Positions 26,263 through 34,201 of a stretch of 64,000 nt of DNA are shown piece by piece. Location of the stretch: positions 3,510,001 through 3,574,000 of the forward strand of contig NZ_CP029425.2 in the NCBI RefSeq assembly GCF_002278135.3, in the 5' to 3' direction. Origin of the DNA: Bradyrhizobium ottawaense. Lineage in GTDB: Bacteria > Pseudomonadota > Alphaproteobacteria > Rhizobiales > Xanthobacteraceae. The position numbers and the translations under genes are program-made. Numbering within the stretch: the first letter of the stretch is position 1; the number at the start of each line of letters is the position of its first letter. The notes beneath the pieces were generated by a model, which saw only the letters and a list, made by a program, of their open reading frames with translations, ran no database searches and had not been told where the DNA came from.

Positions 26263-26874
26263 ATGTTGCAATCGAGCCGCCAGCCCATGCCCGCCGTGTC
26301 CGTCGATCCCGATCACAAGGCTTTCCTTGACGATTACGTGGGGCGCCTCCACCGCGCGACGGCGATCGACGACGGCGCTTTCGCCGCAATCTCCGCCACC
26401 CGCGCCACATGGTTGCGCGCGCGCGAGCAGGGCGGCCGCGTCATCTTCATCGGTAATGGCGGCTCGGCCGGCATCGCTTCGCATCTGGCGATCGATCTGG
26501 CGAAGAACGCATCGGTGCCTGCGCTCTGCTTCAGCGACGCGAGCATGATGTCGTGCCTTGCCAACGATTACGGATTCGAGGACTGGATCGCGCACGCCGT
26601 GCGGCTGAGCGCACGTGCCGGCGACTGCCTCGTCGCGATCAGCTCCTCGGGGCGCTCGAAGAACATCCTCAACGCGGTTGCGCAGGCGCGGACGATGAAG
26701 CTCGACGTGATCACGCTGTCGGGCATGAATGCGGACAATCCGCTGCGCAATCTCGGCGACGTCAATTTCTTCGTCGATAGCCGCAGCTACAACATTGTCG
26801 AGACCACGCACCAGTTCTGGATGATGGCCGCGATCGACCTCGTGATCGGTCGCGCGGAATATCCGGCATCCTGA
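26263..26874 (+). CDS. SIS-domain phosphosugar isomerase, GmhA-like
   Basis: 203 residues from ATG 26263 (MLQSSRQPMPAVSV); ATG 26287 is an alternative, and the open frame to 26173 covers the promoter region. The SIS core has IFIGNGGSAGIASHLAIDLA, a second phosphate loop AISSSGRSKNI, and a late His in VETTHQFWMMAAIDL, as in sedoheptulose 7-phosphate isomerase. GmhA's catalytic Glu region differs (HLAIDLAKNA), so the substrate may not be the standard one. It begins the plus-strand group and is followed 12 bases later by the flippase-like gene. Confidence 0.82.
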   Translation: MLQSSRQPMPAVSVDPDHKAFLDDYVGRLHRATAIDDGAFAAISATRATWLRAREQGGRVIFIGNGGSAGIASHLAIDLAKNASVPALCFSDASMMSCLANDYGFEDWIAHAVRLSARAGDCLVAISSSGRSKNILNAVAQARTMKLDVITLSGMNADNPLRNLGDVNFFVDSRSYNIVETTHQFWMMAAIDLVIGRAEYPAS

Positions 26875-26886
26875 GGCGGGCATCCG

Positions 26887-27903
26887 ATGCAGTCGCGGTT
26901 CAAACAGGCGGCCCTGTTTTCGGTAAAGCTGCTGCTGTCGATTGCTGTCCTGGTCTACATCGCGCGCGGTCTCGATCTGCAGCGGTTGCGCAGCCATCTC
27001 GTCTCGGTCGATCCTTTGCTGTTCGTCCTGGCGCTGGCGCTGATCTTCTTCCAGACCTTCGTGCTCAACGGCCGGTGGGAGCTGATCATGCGCGCGCTCG
27101 GCGTGTCGCTGGACTGGCTCGCGGGCTGGCGGATCCTCATGATCAGCCTCTGGTTCAATCAGGTGTTGCCGTCCTCGGTCGGCGGTGATGCGGTGCGGAT
27201 GTGGCTGCTGCGCCAGCGCGGCGTGCAGTGGCCGGAGGCGGTCAAGGGCGTTGCAGCCGACCGTTTCACGGCATTGATCGGGCTGATCGCGCTGATGGTG
27301 GCCGGATTGCCGTTCCTGTTGTCGCGCGTGTCCGATCAGGCCGCGATCCTGGCCATCGGCGGGCTGACGCTGGCCGGCGTCGCCGGCACCGTGGTTCTGT
27401 TGACGCTCGACCGTCTGCCCAAGCGCATCGCCCATCCGGCGATCGCAAGCTTCGTCCGGTTCGGAGCGCTGGTCAGGTTTCTCCTGCTGCAGTCCGAGCG
27501 CCGTGCTTTGCTGTTCGGGTCGGCGCTGCTCATCCATCTCGTGACCGCGGCGGCTTGCTTCGCCCTGGCGCGCGGTGTCGGAGCACAGCTTTCGGTGGTG
27601 GACGCCGGCATCCTGATTCCGCCCGTGGTGCTGTTGACGGCGGTCCCGATCTCGATCAGCGGGTGGGGTGTTCGCGAGGGGGCGATGGTCGCCTGCCTCG
27701 GTCTGGCGGGTGTCCCTTCCGAGGAGGCGCTGTCGGTTTCGCTGCTGCTGGGCGCCATCAGCGTGATCATCGGGCTCGTCGGCGGAGCGATCTGGCTGGC
27801 AAGTCCGGAGCGCGGATCGTATTCAGCGGACAAGGCCGCCAAGGCGGCGGAGGAAGCCCCCAGCTACGACGGGCTGGGCAAGGAAGTCTCGAGCCACCCA
27901 TGA
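26887..27903 (+). CDS. Flippase-like membrane protein (LPG-synthase transmembrane domain family), copy 2
   Basis: 338 residues with about eight membrane helices. It shares RWLAGWRIL-type, NQVLPSSVGGDAVR and PISISGWGVREGAMV signatures with the protein encoded at 13287-14267 and keeps the family's full SSVGGD motif. Role inferred from family and context: handling or transfer of a lipid-linked saccharide or lipid head group across the inner membrane. A basic, charged C-terminal tail (ADKAAKAAEEAPSYDG) faces the cytoplasm or periplasm. Confidence 0.83.
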   Translation: MQSRFKQAALFSVKLLLSIAVLVYIARGLDLQRLRSHLVSVDPLLFVLALALIFFQTFVLNGRWELIMRALGVSLDWLAGWRILMISLWFNQVLPSSVGGDAVRMWLLRQRGVQWPEAVKGVAADRFTALIGLIALMVAGLPFLLSRVSDQAAILAIGGLTLAGVAGTVVLLTLDRLPKRIAHPAIASFVRFGALVRFLLLQSERRALLFGSALLIHLVTAAACFALARGVGAQLSVVDAGILIPPVVLLTAVPISISGWGVREGAMVACLGLAGVPSEEALSVSLLLGAISVIIGLVGGAIWLASPERGSYSADKAAKAAEEAPSYDGLGKEVSSHP

Positions 27904-27988
27904 CCCGCTTGAGTCCGTTGCTGGCGGTCTGGTCTTCACGGGGTGGGATTGCCTCACCCGATCGCGTATCTCATTTTTCGGTTCCACG

Positions 27989-29257
27989 ATGAAAAATCTG
28001 TTCTACGTCCGCCACACCTGCCGCCTCTGTCATTCGGACAAGCAGGAGCTTGTCGTCCCGATGGCAGGCATGCCGATCGGCACGCCGAACTTCCAGGTCC
28101 CGGACGCCAGCGTCGACGATCCCGTGTTCCGCGCCGCGGTGCCGATGGCGCTGCATCTGTGCAGGGATTGCGGTCATCTCCAGATTCTCCATGTTGGTAA
28201 TCCCGAGATCCAGTACCGCAACTACGTCTACACCACTTCGCTCTCGCTCGGTCTGCGCGAGCACTTCGCCGGCTACGCCAACGACGTCGTCAGCCGCTTC
28301 GGTGTCGCGCCCGGCTCGCTGGTCGTCGAACTCGGCAGCAACGATGGATCGCTGCTCGGCTTCTTCAAAGAGCGCGGCATGCGGGTGTTGGGTGTCGATC
28401 CCGCTGTGGACATCGCGAAGCGCGCGACGGAAGCGGGGATCGAGACCATCGGCGACTTCTTCACCGATGCCATTGGTCACCGCATCCTGCAGAGCCACGG
28501 TGCGGCGAGCGTCGTGATCGCCAACAACATGATCGCCAATGTCGACAATCTCGATCCGCTGGTGATCGGGGTTCGCGACGTGCTCGCGCCGGACGGATTG
28601 TTCGTCTTCGAAACGCAATACGGCGTCGACGTCACCGAGAAGAACCTGCTCGACACCGTCTATCACGAGCATCTGTCGTATTTTAACATCAAGCCGCTGA
28701 TCCGCTTCTTTGCCCGGCTCGGCATGGAGCTGATCGACGTCCAGCACATCTGGACCAAGGGTGGCTCGATCCGCGTGACCGTGCAGCGTGCCGGTGGCGC
28801 CAAGAAGCCGTCGGCTGAGGTCGCGCGCTTCGTCGCCGAGGAAGAACGGCTGGGCGTCGATCAGCCGGCCTATTATGCGCCCTATGTGAAGCGGATCGCC
28901 GCGATCCGCGACGAGCTGGTCGCGATGGCTGATGCCGCCCATGCGCGCGGGCAGCTCGTTGCCGGCTACGGCGTCTCGGTCGGCACCACGACGCTGCTGC
29001 CGCAGTTCGGCCTGGAGAACAAGATCGACTTCCTGGTCGACGACGATCCCAAGAAGGGGAACGTGATGGCCGGCCCGGGTTACGACATCCCGATCCTGCC
29101 GCCTGCCGCCCTTTACGAGCGCAAGCCGGCGTTCGTCGTCGTCTTCGCCTGGCGTTATGTCGACCCGATCCGGGCCAAGCACGCCCGCTATTTCGCCGAA
29201 GGCGGAAAGTTCGTGGTGCCGCTGCCGGGCATTTCCATGGTCGAGCGGGCCGACTGA
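27989..29257 (+). CDS. Sugar C-methyltransferase-like protein, zinc-binding N-terminus (second copy)
   Basis: 422 residues. N-terminal zinc ribbon HTCRLCHS plus CRDCGHLQIL, central SAM domain LVVELGSNDGSLLGFF, and the typical YHEHLSYFNIKPL segment of this family whose His-Glu pair is catalytic in TylC3-type C-methyltransferases. The C-terminal Rossmann-like domain carries LVAGYGVSVGTTTLLPQF. It keeps the family layout of the 7202-8419 protein but is only distantly similar. Last gene before secE. Likely adds a methyl to a keto-deoxysugar nucleotide. Confidence 0.86.
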   Translation: MKNLFYVRHTCRLCHSDKQELVVPMAGMPIGTPNFQVPDASVDDPVFRAAVPMALHLCRDCGHLQILHVGNPEIQYRNYVYTTSLSLGLREHFAGYANDVVSRFGVAPGSLVVELGSNDGSLLGFFKERGMRVLGVDPAVDIAKRATEAGIETIGDFFTDAIGHRILQSHGAASVVIANNMIANVDNLDPLVIGVRDVLAPDGLFVFETQYGVDVTEKNLLDTVYHEHLSYFNIKPLIRFFARLGMELIDVQHIWTKGGSIRVTVQRAGGAKKPSAEVARFVAEEERLGVDQPAYYAPYVKRIAAIRDELVAMADAAHARGQLVAGYGVSVGTTTLLPQFGLENKIDFLVDDDPKKGNVMAGPGYDIPILPPAALYERKPAFVVVFAWRYVDPIRAKHARYFAEGGKFVVPLPGISMVERAD

Positions 29258-29622
29258 CCGCGCAACGGCGCCGAGGCGGGCGCTCCGGGGGAGCGTCCGG
29301 AAGGAACCGGTCGGGCGCTGCGATTGCGCCCTGAAGGGTGGGTGGATAAGCCTTTGATCCGGCTGGGCTCTGCTCTAGCGCCCGGCAAGGTCGGCTGGTC
29401 CAGCGGGGCCCTCTATATCTTGACCTTTGGTCCTATCCGCAGTAGATACCCCGCACTCGCAGCCGGCCCGTTAGACGCGGATCTCCGGCGCGGCTTTGAA
29501 ATCCCCGAACAATCGAGCCCGGTTTCCGGCTCATCCTTCGAGACAGAGGGCTGGGCCAACGGCGGCTGTTCGGATCCCTGAAATTCATTCGCGTCTGTCG
29601 ACGGACGTTGGACATCAAAACG
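29258..29622 (+). promoter_or_regulatory. 365-base gap before secE: two hairpins, then a promoter
   Basis: No gene seen. Two GC-rich hairpins follow the methyltransferase gene: GGGCGCTC/GAGCGTCC (29278-29298, one G-U pair) and GGGCGC/GCGCCC (29313-29331). Neither has a T run, so they are weak terminators at best. The rest holds the secE promoter and an untranslated leader of about 170 bases. No copy of the tRNA-Trp 3' end was found here. Confidence 0.5.
29420..29448 (+). promoter_or_regulatory. Sigma-70-type promoter of secE-nusG
   Basis: TTGACC (29420-29425), exactly 17 bases, then TAGATA (29443-29448). The -35 matches the consensus 5/6 and the -10 4/6, at ideal spacing. The start would be near 29455. 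It should drive secE, nusG and, by read-through, rplK-rplA. Confidence 0.65.
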
Positions 29623-29814
29623 ATGGCAGTCAGCCCTTTCAAGTTCTTGCAGGAAGTGCGCTCGGAGACCGCCAAGGTCACTTGGCCGACCCGCCGCGAG
29701 ACCACGATCACCACCATCATGGTGTTCGTCATGGTCGCCGTGGCCTCGATCTTCTTCTTCGCCGCCGACCAGATCATCCGTGTCCTCATCACCTACCTTC
29801 TGGGCATTCACTGA
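29623..29814 (+). CDS. secE: Preprotein translocase subunit SecE
   Basis: 63 residues from ATG 29623 (a TTG at 29608 is in frame but lacks support). Short single-span form: the cytoplasmic FKFLQEVRSETAKVTWPTRRE amphipathic motif (FLQEVR and KVTWPTR) and one membrane helix (IMVFVMVAVASIFFFAADQII). It clamps SecY in the inner-membrane translocon. The stop overlaps the nusG start as TGATG, so the two are translationally coupled. Confidence 0.96.
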   Translation: MAVSPFKFLQEVRSETAKVTWPTRRETTITTIMVFVMVAVASIFFFAADQIIRVLITYLLGIH

Positions 29815-30368
29815 TGGCAACCGCAACCGCTCAACTGTCCGACAAGCGCTGGTACATCGTCCACGCCTACTCGAACTTCGAGAAGAAGGTCGCCGAATCG
29901 ATCCGCGAGCAGGCCAAGCAGCGCGGGCTCGAGGAGCTGTTTGAGCTGGTGCTGGTTCCGACCGAGAAGGTCACGGAAGTGCGCCGCGGCCGCAAGATCG
30001 ACGCCGAGCGCAAGTTCTTCCCCGGCTATGTGCTGGTGAAGATGAAGCTGACCGACGAAGCATTTCACCTCATCAAGAACACGCCGAAGGTCACGGGCTT
30101 CCTCGGCGCTGAAAACAAGCCGATGCCGATCTCGGAATCCGAGGCCATGCGCATCCTGCACCAGGTGCAGGAAGGCGTGGAACGGCCGAAGGCGTCGGTG
30201 TCGTTCGAGATCGGCGAGAACGTGCGCGTGGCCGATGGCCCGTTCGCCTCGTTCTCGGGTGTCGTCGAGGAAATCGACGAGGCGCGCTCGCGCGTGAAGG
30301 TCGCGGTGTCGATCTTCGGCCGTGCCACGCCGGTCGAATTGGAATTCGGTCAGGTCGAGAAGGTCTGA
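29814..30368 (+). CDS. nusG: Transcription termination/antitermination factor NusG
   Basis: 184 residues from ATG 29814. The NGN domain (RWYIVHAYSNFEKKVAESI, then FFPGYVLVKMKL) contacts the polymerase clamp; the C-terminal KOW domain begins at IGENVRVADGPFASFSGVV and would bind Rho or ribosomal protein S10. The frame stays open upstream through secE but that is out-of-frame shadow. Full length, ordinary member of the family. Confidence 0.97.
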   Translation: MATATAQLSDKRWYIVHAYSNFEKKVAESIREQAKQRGLEELFELVLVPTEKVTEVRRGRKIDAERKFFPGYVLVKMKLTDEAFHLIKNTPKVTGFLGAENKPMPISESEAMRILHQVQEGVERPKASVSFEIGENVRVADGPFASFSGVVEEIDEARSRVKVAVSIFGRATPVELEFGQVEKV

Positions 30369-30501
30369 CCGGGGAGCGCGTGAGACTTCGGTCTCGCGTT
30401 AGCAAGAGGCCGTGGGAGGGAGAGGGCGGTTGCCAGCCGCATCCGACCCAGACCACGAACCTGAAACCGCTGGCAGCCTGCCGGCACAACAGGAGTGATA
30501 C
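30369..30501 (+). promoter_or_regulatory. nusG-rplK spacer with UUCG hairpin and possible L1 operator
   Basis: A strong hairpin closed by a UUCG loop (30378-30399, stem of GTGAGAC/GTCTCGC type with one G-U) has no T run after it. Nearer to rplK, GCTGGCA-GCC-TGCCGGC (30469-30485) forms a second stem about 16 bases before the start. Ribosomal protein L1 normally represses rplK-rplA translation by binding a stem just upstream of rplK, so the second hairpin is a candidate; that is an inference. Confidence 0.4.
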
Positions 30502-30930
30502 ATGGCAAAGAAAGTGACCGGATACCTGAAGCTTCAGGTCCCGGCCGGTGCGGCGAATCCTTCGCCCCCGATCGGTCCCGCGCTCGGTCAGCGCGGTCTC
30601 AACATCATGGAGTTCTGCAAGGCGTTCAACGCGCAGACCCAGAAGGAAGAGAAGAACACCCCGATTCCCGTCGTGATCACGATCTACGCCGATCGTTCGT
30701 TCACGTTCGAGATGAAGACGCCCCCGATGTCGTTCTTCCTCAAGCAGGCCGCCAAGATCCAGTCCGGCTCGAAGGCGCCGGGCCGCGACAAGGCCGGCAA
30801 GGTGACCAAGGCGCAGGTGCGCGAGATCGCCGAGAAGAAGATGAAGGATCTCAATTGCGATTCCATCGAATCGGCCATGAAGATGGTCGAGGGCTCTGCC
30901 CGTTCGATGGGCCTGGAAGTGGCGGGGTAA
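30502..30930 (+). CDS. rplK: 50S ribosomal protein L11
   Basis: 142 residues, usual length. N-terminal [20 protein letters not shown], the proline-rich [20 protein letters not shown], and C-terminal rRNA-binding [24 protein letters not shown] ending in the GLEVAG tail. AGGAG lies 7 bases upstream of ATG. It binds the GTPase-associated region of 23S rRNA. Followed by rplA after 6 bases. Confidence 0.98.
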   Translation: MAKKVTGYLKLQVPAGAANPSPPIGPALGQRGLNIMEFCKAFNAQTQKEEKNTPIPVVITIYADRSFTFEMKTPPMSFFLKQAAKIQSGSKAPGRDKAGKVTKAQVREIAEKKMKDLNCDSIESAMKMVEGSARSMGLEVAG

Positions 30931-30936
30931 GCGGTC

Positions 30937-31629
30937 ATGGCAATCGGAAAACGTTTGAACAAAGCCCGCGAAGGTGTTGACCGCGAAAAGCTTTATCCGC
31001 TCGCGGACGCCATCAAGATGGTCAAGGAACGCGCGAAAGCGAAGTTCGACGAGACCATCGAGGTCGCGATCAATCTCGGCGTCGATCCGCGTCACGCCGA
31101 CCAGATGGTCCGCGGCGTCGTGACCCTGCCGAACGGCACTGGCCGTACGCTCCGCGTCGGCGTGTTCGCCCGCGGTGCCAAGGCCGATGAGGCCAAGGCT
31201 GCGGGTGCCGACGTCGTCGGCGCCGAGGACCTGGTCGAGAAGGTGCAGAACGGCTCGATCGATTTCGACCGCTGCATCGCCACCCCCGACATGATGCCGC
31301 TGGTCGGCCGTCTCGGTAAGGTGCTCGGCCCGCGCGGCCTGATGCCGAACCCGAAGATCGGCACCGTGACCATGGACGTCACCGGTGCGGTGAAGGGTGC
31401 CAAGGGCGGCTCGGTCGAGTTCCGCGTCGAGAAGGCCGGCATCCTGCAGGCCGGCGTCGGCAAGGCCTCGTTCTCCGAGGAGAAGCTGGTCGAGAACATC
31501 AAGGCTCTCGCCGATGCTGTCTCGAAGGCGAAGCCGGCCGGTTCCAAGGGCACCTACATCCAGCGCGTTGCGGTGTCCTCGACCATGGGCCCCGGCGTGA
31601 AGGTCGAGCCGGGCACCATTCTCGGCTAA
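30937..31629 (+). CDS. rplA: 50S ribosomal protein L1
   Basis: 230 residues. Typical [34 protein letters not shown] and the C-terminal [12 protein letters not shown]. It forms the L1 stalk and is the usual autogenous repressor of rplK-rplA. The gene ends directly before a strong terminator, so this operon appears to stop here and not run into rplJ. Confidence 0.98.
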   Translation: MAIGKRLNKAREGVDREKLYPLADAIKMVKERAKAKFDETIEVAINLGVDPRHADQMVRGVVTLPNGTGRTLRVGVFARGAKADEAKAAGADVVGAEDLVEKVQNGSIDFDRCIATPDMMPLVGRLGKVLGPRGLMPNPKIGTVTMDVTGAVKGAKGGSVEFRVEKAGILQAGVGKASFSEEKLVENIKALADAVSKAKPAGSKGTYIQRVAVSSTMGPGVKVEPGTILG

Positions 31630-31648
31630 GTCTGAAAATTGCATGAGG

Positions 31649-31690
31649 CGAGGGGCGGAATTGGGCAACCGATTCCGCCCCTCGTCGTTT
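31649..31690 (+). terminator. Intrinsic terminator after rplA
   Basis: A perfect 13-base-pair stem, 31649-31661 against 31672-31684, with a 10-base loop, followed by a T-rich TCGTTT. It ends the secE-nusG-rplK-rplA unit and separates it from the dehydrogenase gene. Confidence 0.8.
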
Positions 31691-31718
31691 GTGGCAGGGC
31701 TCACCGGAAACAAGAACA

Positions 31719-32672
31719 ATGGCTGACAAGGTCCTGATCTATTCGCGCTTTCCCAAGACGATGATGGCGCGTTTCGCCGAGCGGTTCGAATTGCTCGACA
31801 CCGGTGGCAAGCCCGCCGGGGAGGTGTTTTCGGCGGAGGAACTCAGCGGCATCCGCGCACTGCTCACCGCGGGCGGCTCGCCGCTCAGTGCGGAGGCGAT
31901 GGACCTGTTTCCAAAGCTCGGCGTCATCGTCTGCTACGGCACCGGCTATGACGGTGTCGACCTGAAGGCGGCAGCCAGCCGCAACATCGCAGTCGGCCAC
32001 AGCCCGGGCGCCAATGCGGCTTCGGTCGCCGACATCGCGATGACCCTGATGCTGGCGACGACCCGGCGGATCCTGGTCGCCGACCAATATGTCCGCAGCG
32101 GTGACTGGGCGGCGTCGAAGCAATCGCCGATGATGCGCCCGCAGGCGGGCATGCCCGGCCGCCGTATCGGCGTCTACGGCATGGGCGAGATCGGCCGCAA
32201 GATCGCGGCGCGCTGCGCCGCCTTCGAGAGCGAGGTCGGCTATTTCAGCCGGACCAGATACGATCTGCCCTATCAATATTTTCCGACGCTCGAGGCGCTC
32301 GCCGACTGGTGCAGCGTGCTGATGATCGCAGTGCGGGCAGGGGCCGAGACCCAGCATGCCGTCAACGCCGACATCCTGAAGCGGCTCGGGGCGGAGGGCT
32401 ATGTCGTCAACATCTCCCGTGGCTCGGTGATCGACGAGAAGGCCATGGTCTCAGCGCTCACCGACAAGACCATCGCGGGTGCCGGCCTCGACGTCTTCGA
32501 GAAGGAACCGCACGCGCCCGACGCCCTGACCGCGCTCCCCAACGTCGTGTTCGCCCCCCATATCGGCGGCCACACCCTCGACTCGCACGTCGCCATGCAA
32601 GGCTGCGTCTTGGCCAATCTGACCGCGTTCTTCGAGGGCAGGCCGCTGCCTCATGAGGTCAAATCGGCCTGA
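31719..32672 (+). CDS. D-isomer-specific 2-hydroxyacid dehydrogenase (glyoxylate/hydroxypyruvate reductase-like)
   Basis: 317 residues from ATG 31719. The NAD(P) site is GVYGMGEIGRKIA; the catalytic Arg lies in NISRGSVIDE, the Glu in GLDVFEKEPH, and the His in APHIGGHT. This is the full catalytic triad of the family. The residue after strand 2 of the Rossmann fold (FSRTRYDLPY) suggests NADP preference. It is an unusual passenger between rplA and rplJ, cut off from rplA by a terminator, with about 580 bases to rplJ. Confidence 0.9.
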   Translation: MADKVLIYSRFPKTMMARFAERFELLDTGGKPAGEVFSAEELSGIRALLTAGGSPLSAEAMDLFPKLGVIVCYGTGYDGVDLKAAASRNIAVGHSPGANAASVADIAMTLMLATTRRILVADQYVRSGDWAASKQSPMMRPQAGMPGRRIGVYGMGEIGRKIAARCAAFESEVGYFSRTRYDLPYQYFPTLEALADWCSVLMIAVRAGAETQHAVNADILKRLGAEGYVVNISRGSVIDEKAMVSALTDKTIAGAGLDVFEKEPHAPDALTALPNVVFAPHIGGHTLDSHVAMQGCVLANLTAFFEGRPLPHEVKSA

Positions 32673-33250
32673 GTCGGTCCTTATCGGCCCGGATCAAGCG
32701 CCCAGGGCAACGGATTGGAACTGGTGTGAATTTTGCTCTTGGCAAGCAGGCCCGGAGCGGTTAAAGAACCGCTTCCGGACGTGCCGGCCTCGGCTGGCGC
32801 GTTCGTGCACGCATTCCGAAAACCGAAGACAGGAGAAATTCCTTTTCAGGACGTCCGTGAGGATTTGCCCGAAAAGGAAGAAAAACCCGTCGGTTGGTGG
32901 AGTGCGGGCAGGGGTCGGGCGGTTCGCCGGCTGACCTTGTCCTGTCCAAGACTGCAGGCGCTCGCGGGAAGTTTCGACTTCTCAACGGCTTAATCGCATG
33001 GCCTGCATAGACGGGTGAAGACCGGATTTCACTTCGCCTTCCACCTTAAGGGTGGTTGCGAAACGGGTCTGGTTCGGACCTCGACACGCCGTGGGCTCTC
33101 AAGAGCTCCCGGAGGGCAGGCTTTGAATCGTCGTCTCGCCCGGCGCGTGTCCGATGGGTTTTGACCCGGAGGTTCAGGTTTTGGGTGGGGCGATGGGTGC
33201 AACCCGGCGGTCCCGCTTTCGCGATGACCGCCAACCGGAAAGAGCTTGCT
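32673..33250 (+). promoter_or_regulatory. 578-base leader before rplJ
   Basis: No gene supported. A possible promoter is TTGGCA (32739-32744), 17 bases, TAAAGA (32762-32767). A 30-base segment at 32761-32790 resembles one at 34542-34571 before rpoB. Two small hairpins follow: GAAGT-TTCG-ACTTC (32968-32981) and CCACC-TTAAG-GGTGG (33041-33055). A structured leader bound by the L10-L12 complex is normal for this operon; which stem is the binding site cannot be told by eye. Confidence 0.4.
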
Positions 33251-33769
33251 GTGGAACGAGCGGCAAAAAAGGAAGCGGTCGAACAGCTCAACGGGGTCTT
33301 CAAGACCACGAGCGTCGCGGTCGTTGCTCAATATTCCGGCCTCACCGTCGCCCAGATGCAGAAGCTGCGCCAGCAGATGAAGCAGGCGGGCGCTGCGGTG
33401 AAGGTCTCGAAGAACCGTCTCGCCAAAATTGCTCTTGAAGGCACTGACGTCGTTGCCATCGGCCCCATGCTGAAGGGACCGACCGTGATCGCCACTTCGA
33501 ACGATCCGGTAGCGGCGCCAAAGGTCGCCATCGAATTCGCCAAGGCGAACGAAAAGTTCGTCATCGTCGGCGGCTCGATGGGGAAGACCGTCCTGAATGT
33601 CGACGGCGTGAAGGCGCTTGCCTCGCTGCCGTCGCTTGATGAACTGCGCGCCAAGATCGTCGGCCTGCTTGTGGCCCCGGCGACCAAGATCGCTCAGCTC
33701 GCCAATGCGCCCGCGGGCAAGCTCGCGCGCGTCATCCAGGCTCATGCCTCAAAGGGCGAAGCGGCCTGA
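33251..33769 (+). CDS. rplJ: 50S ribosomal protein L10
   Basis: 172 residues from GTG 33251, which has GGAAAGAG about 6 bases upstream and gives the family start [17 protein letters not shown]. An ATG at 33224 would add 9 residues. Contains [20 protein letters not shown] and [13 protein letters not shown]; the C-terminal helix ([12 protein letters not shown]) holds the L7/L12 dimers. Forms the base of the stalk. Confidence 0.96.
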   Translation: MERAAKKEAVEQLNGVFKTTSVAVVAQYSGLTVAQMQKLRQQMKQAGAAVKVSKNRLAKIALEGTDVVAIGPMLKGPTVIATSNDPVAAPKVAIEFAKANEKFVIVGGSMGKTVLNVDGVKALASLPSLDELRAKIVGLLVAPATKIAQLANAPAGKLARVIQAHASKGEAA

Positions 33770-33823
33770 CGCCCTTCGCAAAACTCAAACCCGAACCAGA
33801 CTTACACGTAAGGAAACTGAACA

Positions 33824-34201
33824 ATGGCTGACTTGCAGAAGATCGTTGACGACCTCTCGAGCCTCACCGTGCTCGAAGCCGCTGAACTGGCGAAGCTCCT
33901 CGAAGAAAAGTGGGGCGTTTCGGCTGCCGCGGCTGTCGCCGTGGCCGGCCCGGCTGGTGGTGGCGCTGCCGCCGCTCCGGCGGAAGAGAAGACCGAGTTC
34001 ACGGTCGTTCTCGCCAGCGCCGGCGACAAGAAGATCGAGGTCATCAAGGAAGTCCGCGCCATCACCGGCCTGGGCCTGAAGGAAGCAAAGGATCTCGTCG
34101 AGGGCGCGCCGAAGCCTGTCAAGGAAGGCGTGAACAAGGACGAAGCCGACAAGATCAAGGTCCAGCTCGAGAAGGCTGGCGCGAAGGTCGAGCTCAAGTA
34201 A
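33824..34201 (+). CDS. rplL: 50S ribosomal protein L7/L12
   Basis: 125 residues. N-terminal dimerisation helix pair ([21 protein letters not shown]), an Ala/Gly hinge ([13 protein letters not shown]), and the C-terminal factor-binding domain with [19 protein letters not shown]. Canonical length. Located 54 bases after rplJ. Recruits translation GTPases to the ribosome. Confidence 0.98.
   Translation: MADLQKIVDDLSSLTVLEAAELAKLLEEKWGVSAAAAVAVAGPAGGGAAAAPAEEKTEFTVVLASAGDKKIEVIKEVRAITGLGLKEAKDLVEGAPKPVKEGVNKDEADKIKVQLEKAGAKVELK

Noticed and set aside
1107..29622. Site-specific integration of the island at tRNA-Trp
   Set aside because: I looked for a copy of the tRNA 3' end (GGTTCGAGCCCTGCC region) near the right boundary and for integrase or transposase genes, and found none.
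32734..32745. BoxA-like TGCTCTTGGCAA before rplJ
   Set aside because: It resembles the antitermination boxA but overlaps the proposed -35 (32739-32744). One of the two must be wrong, and no boxB-like stem is next to it.
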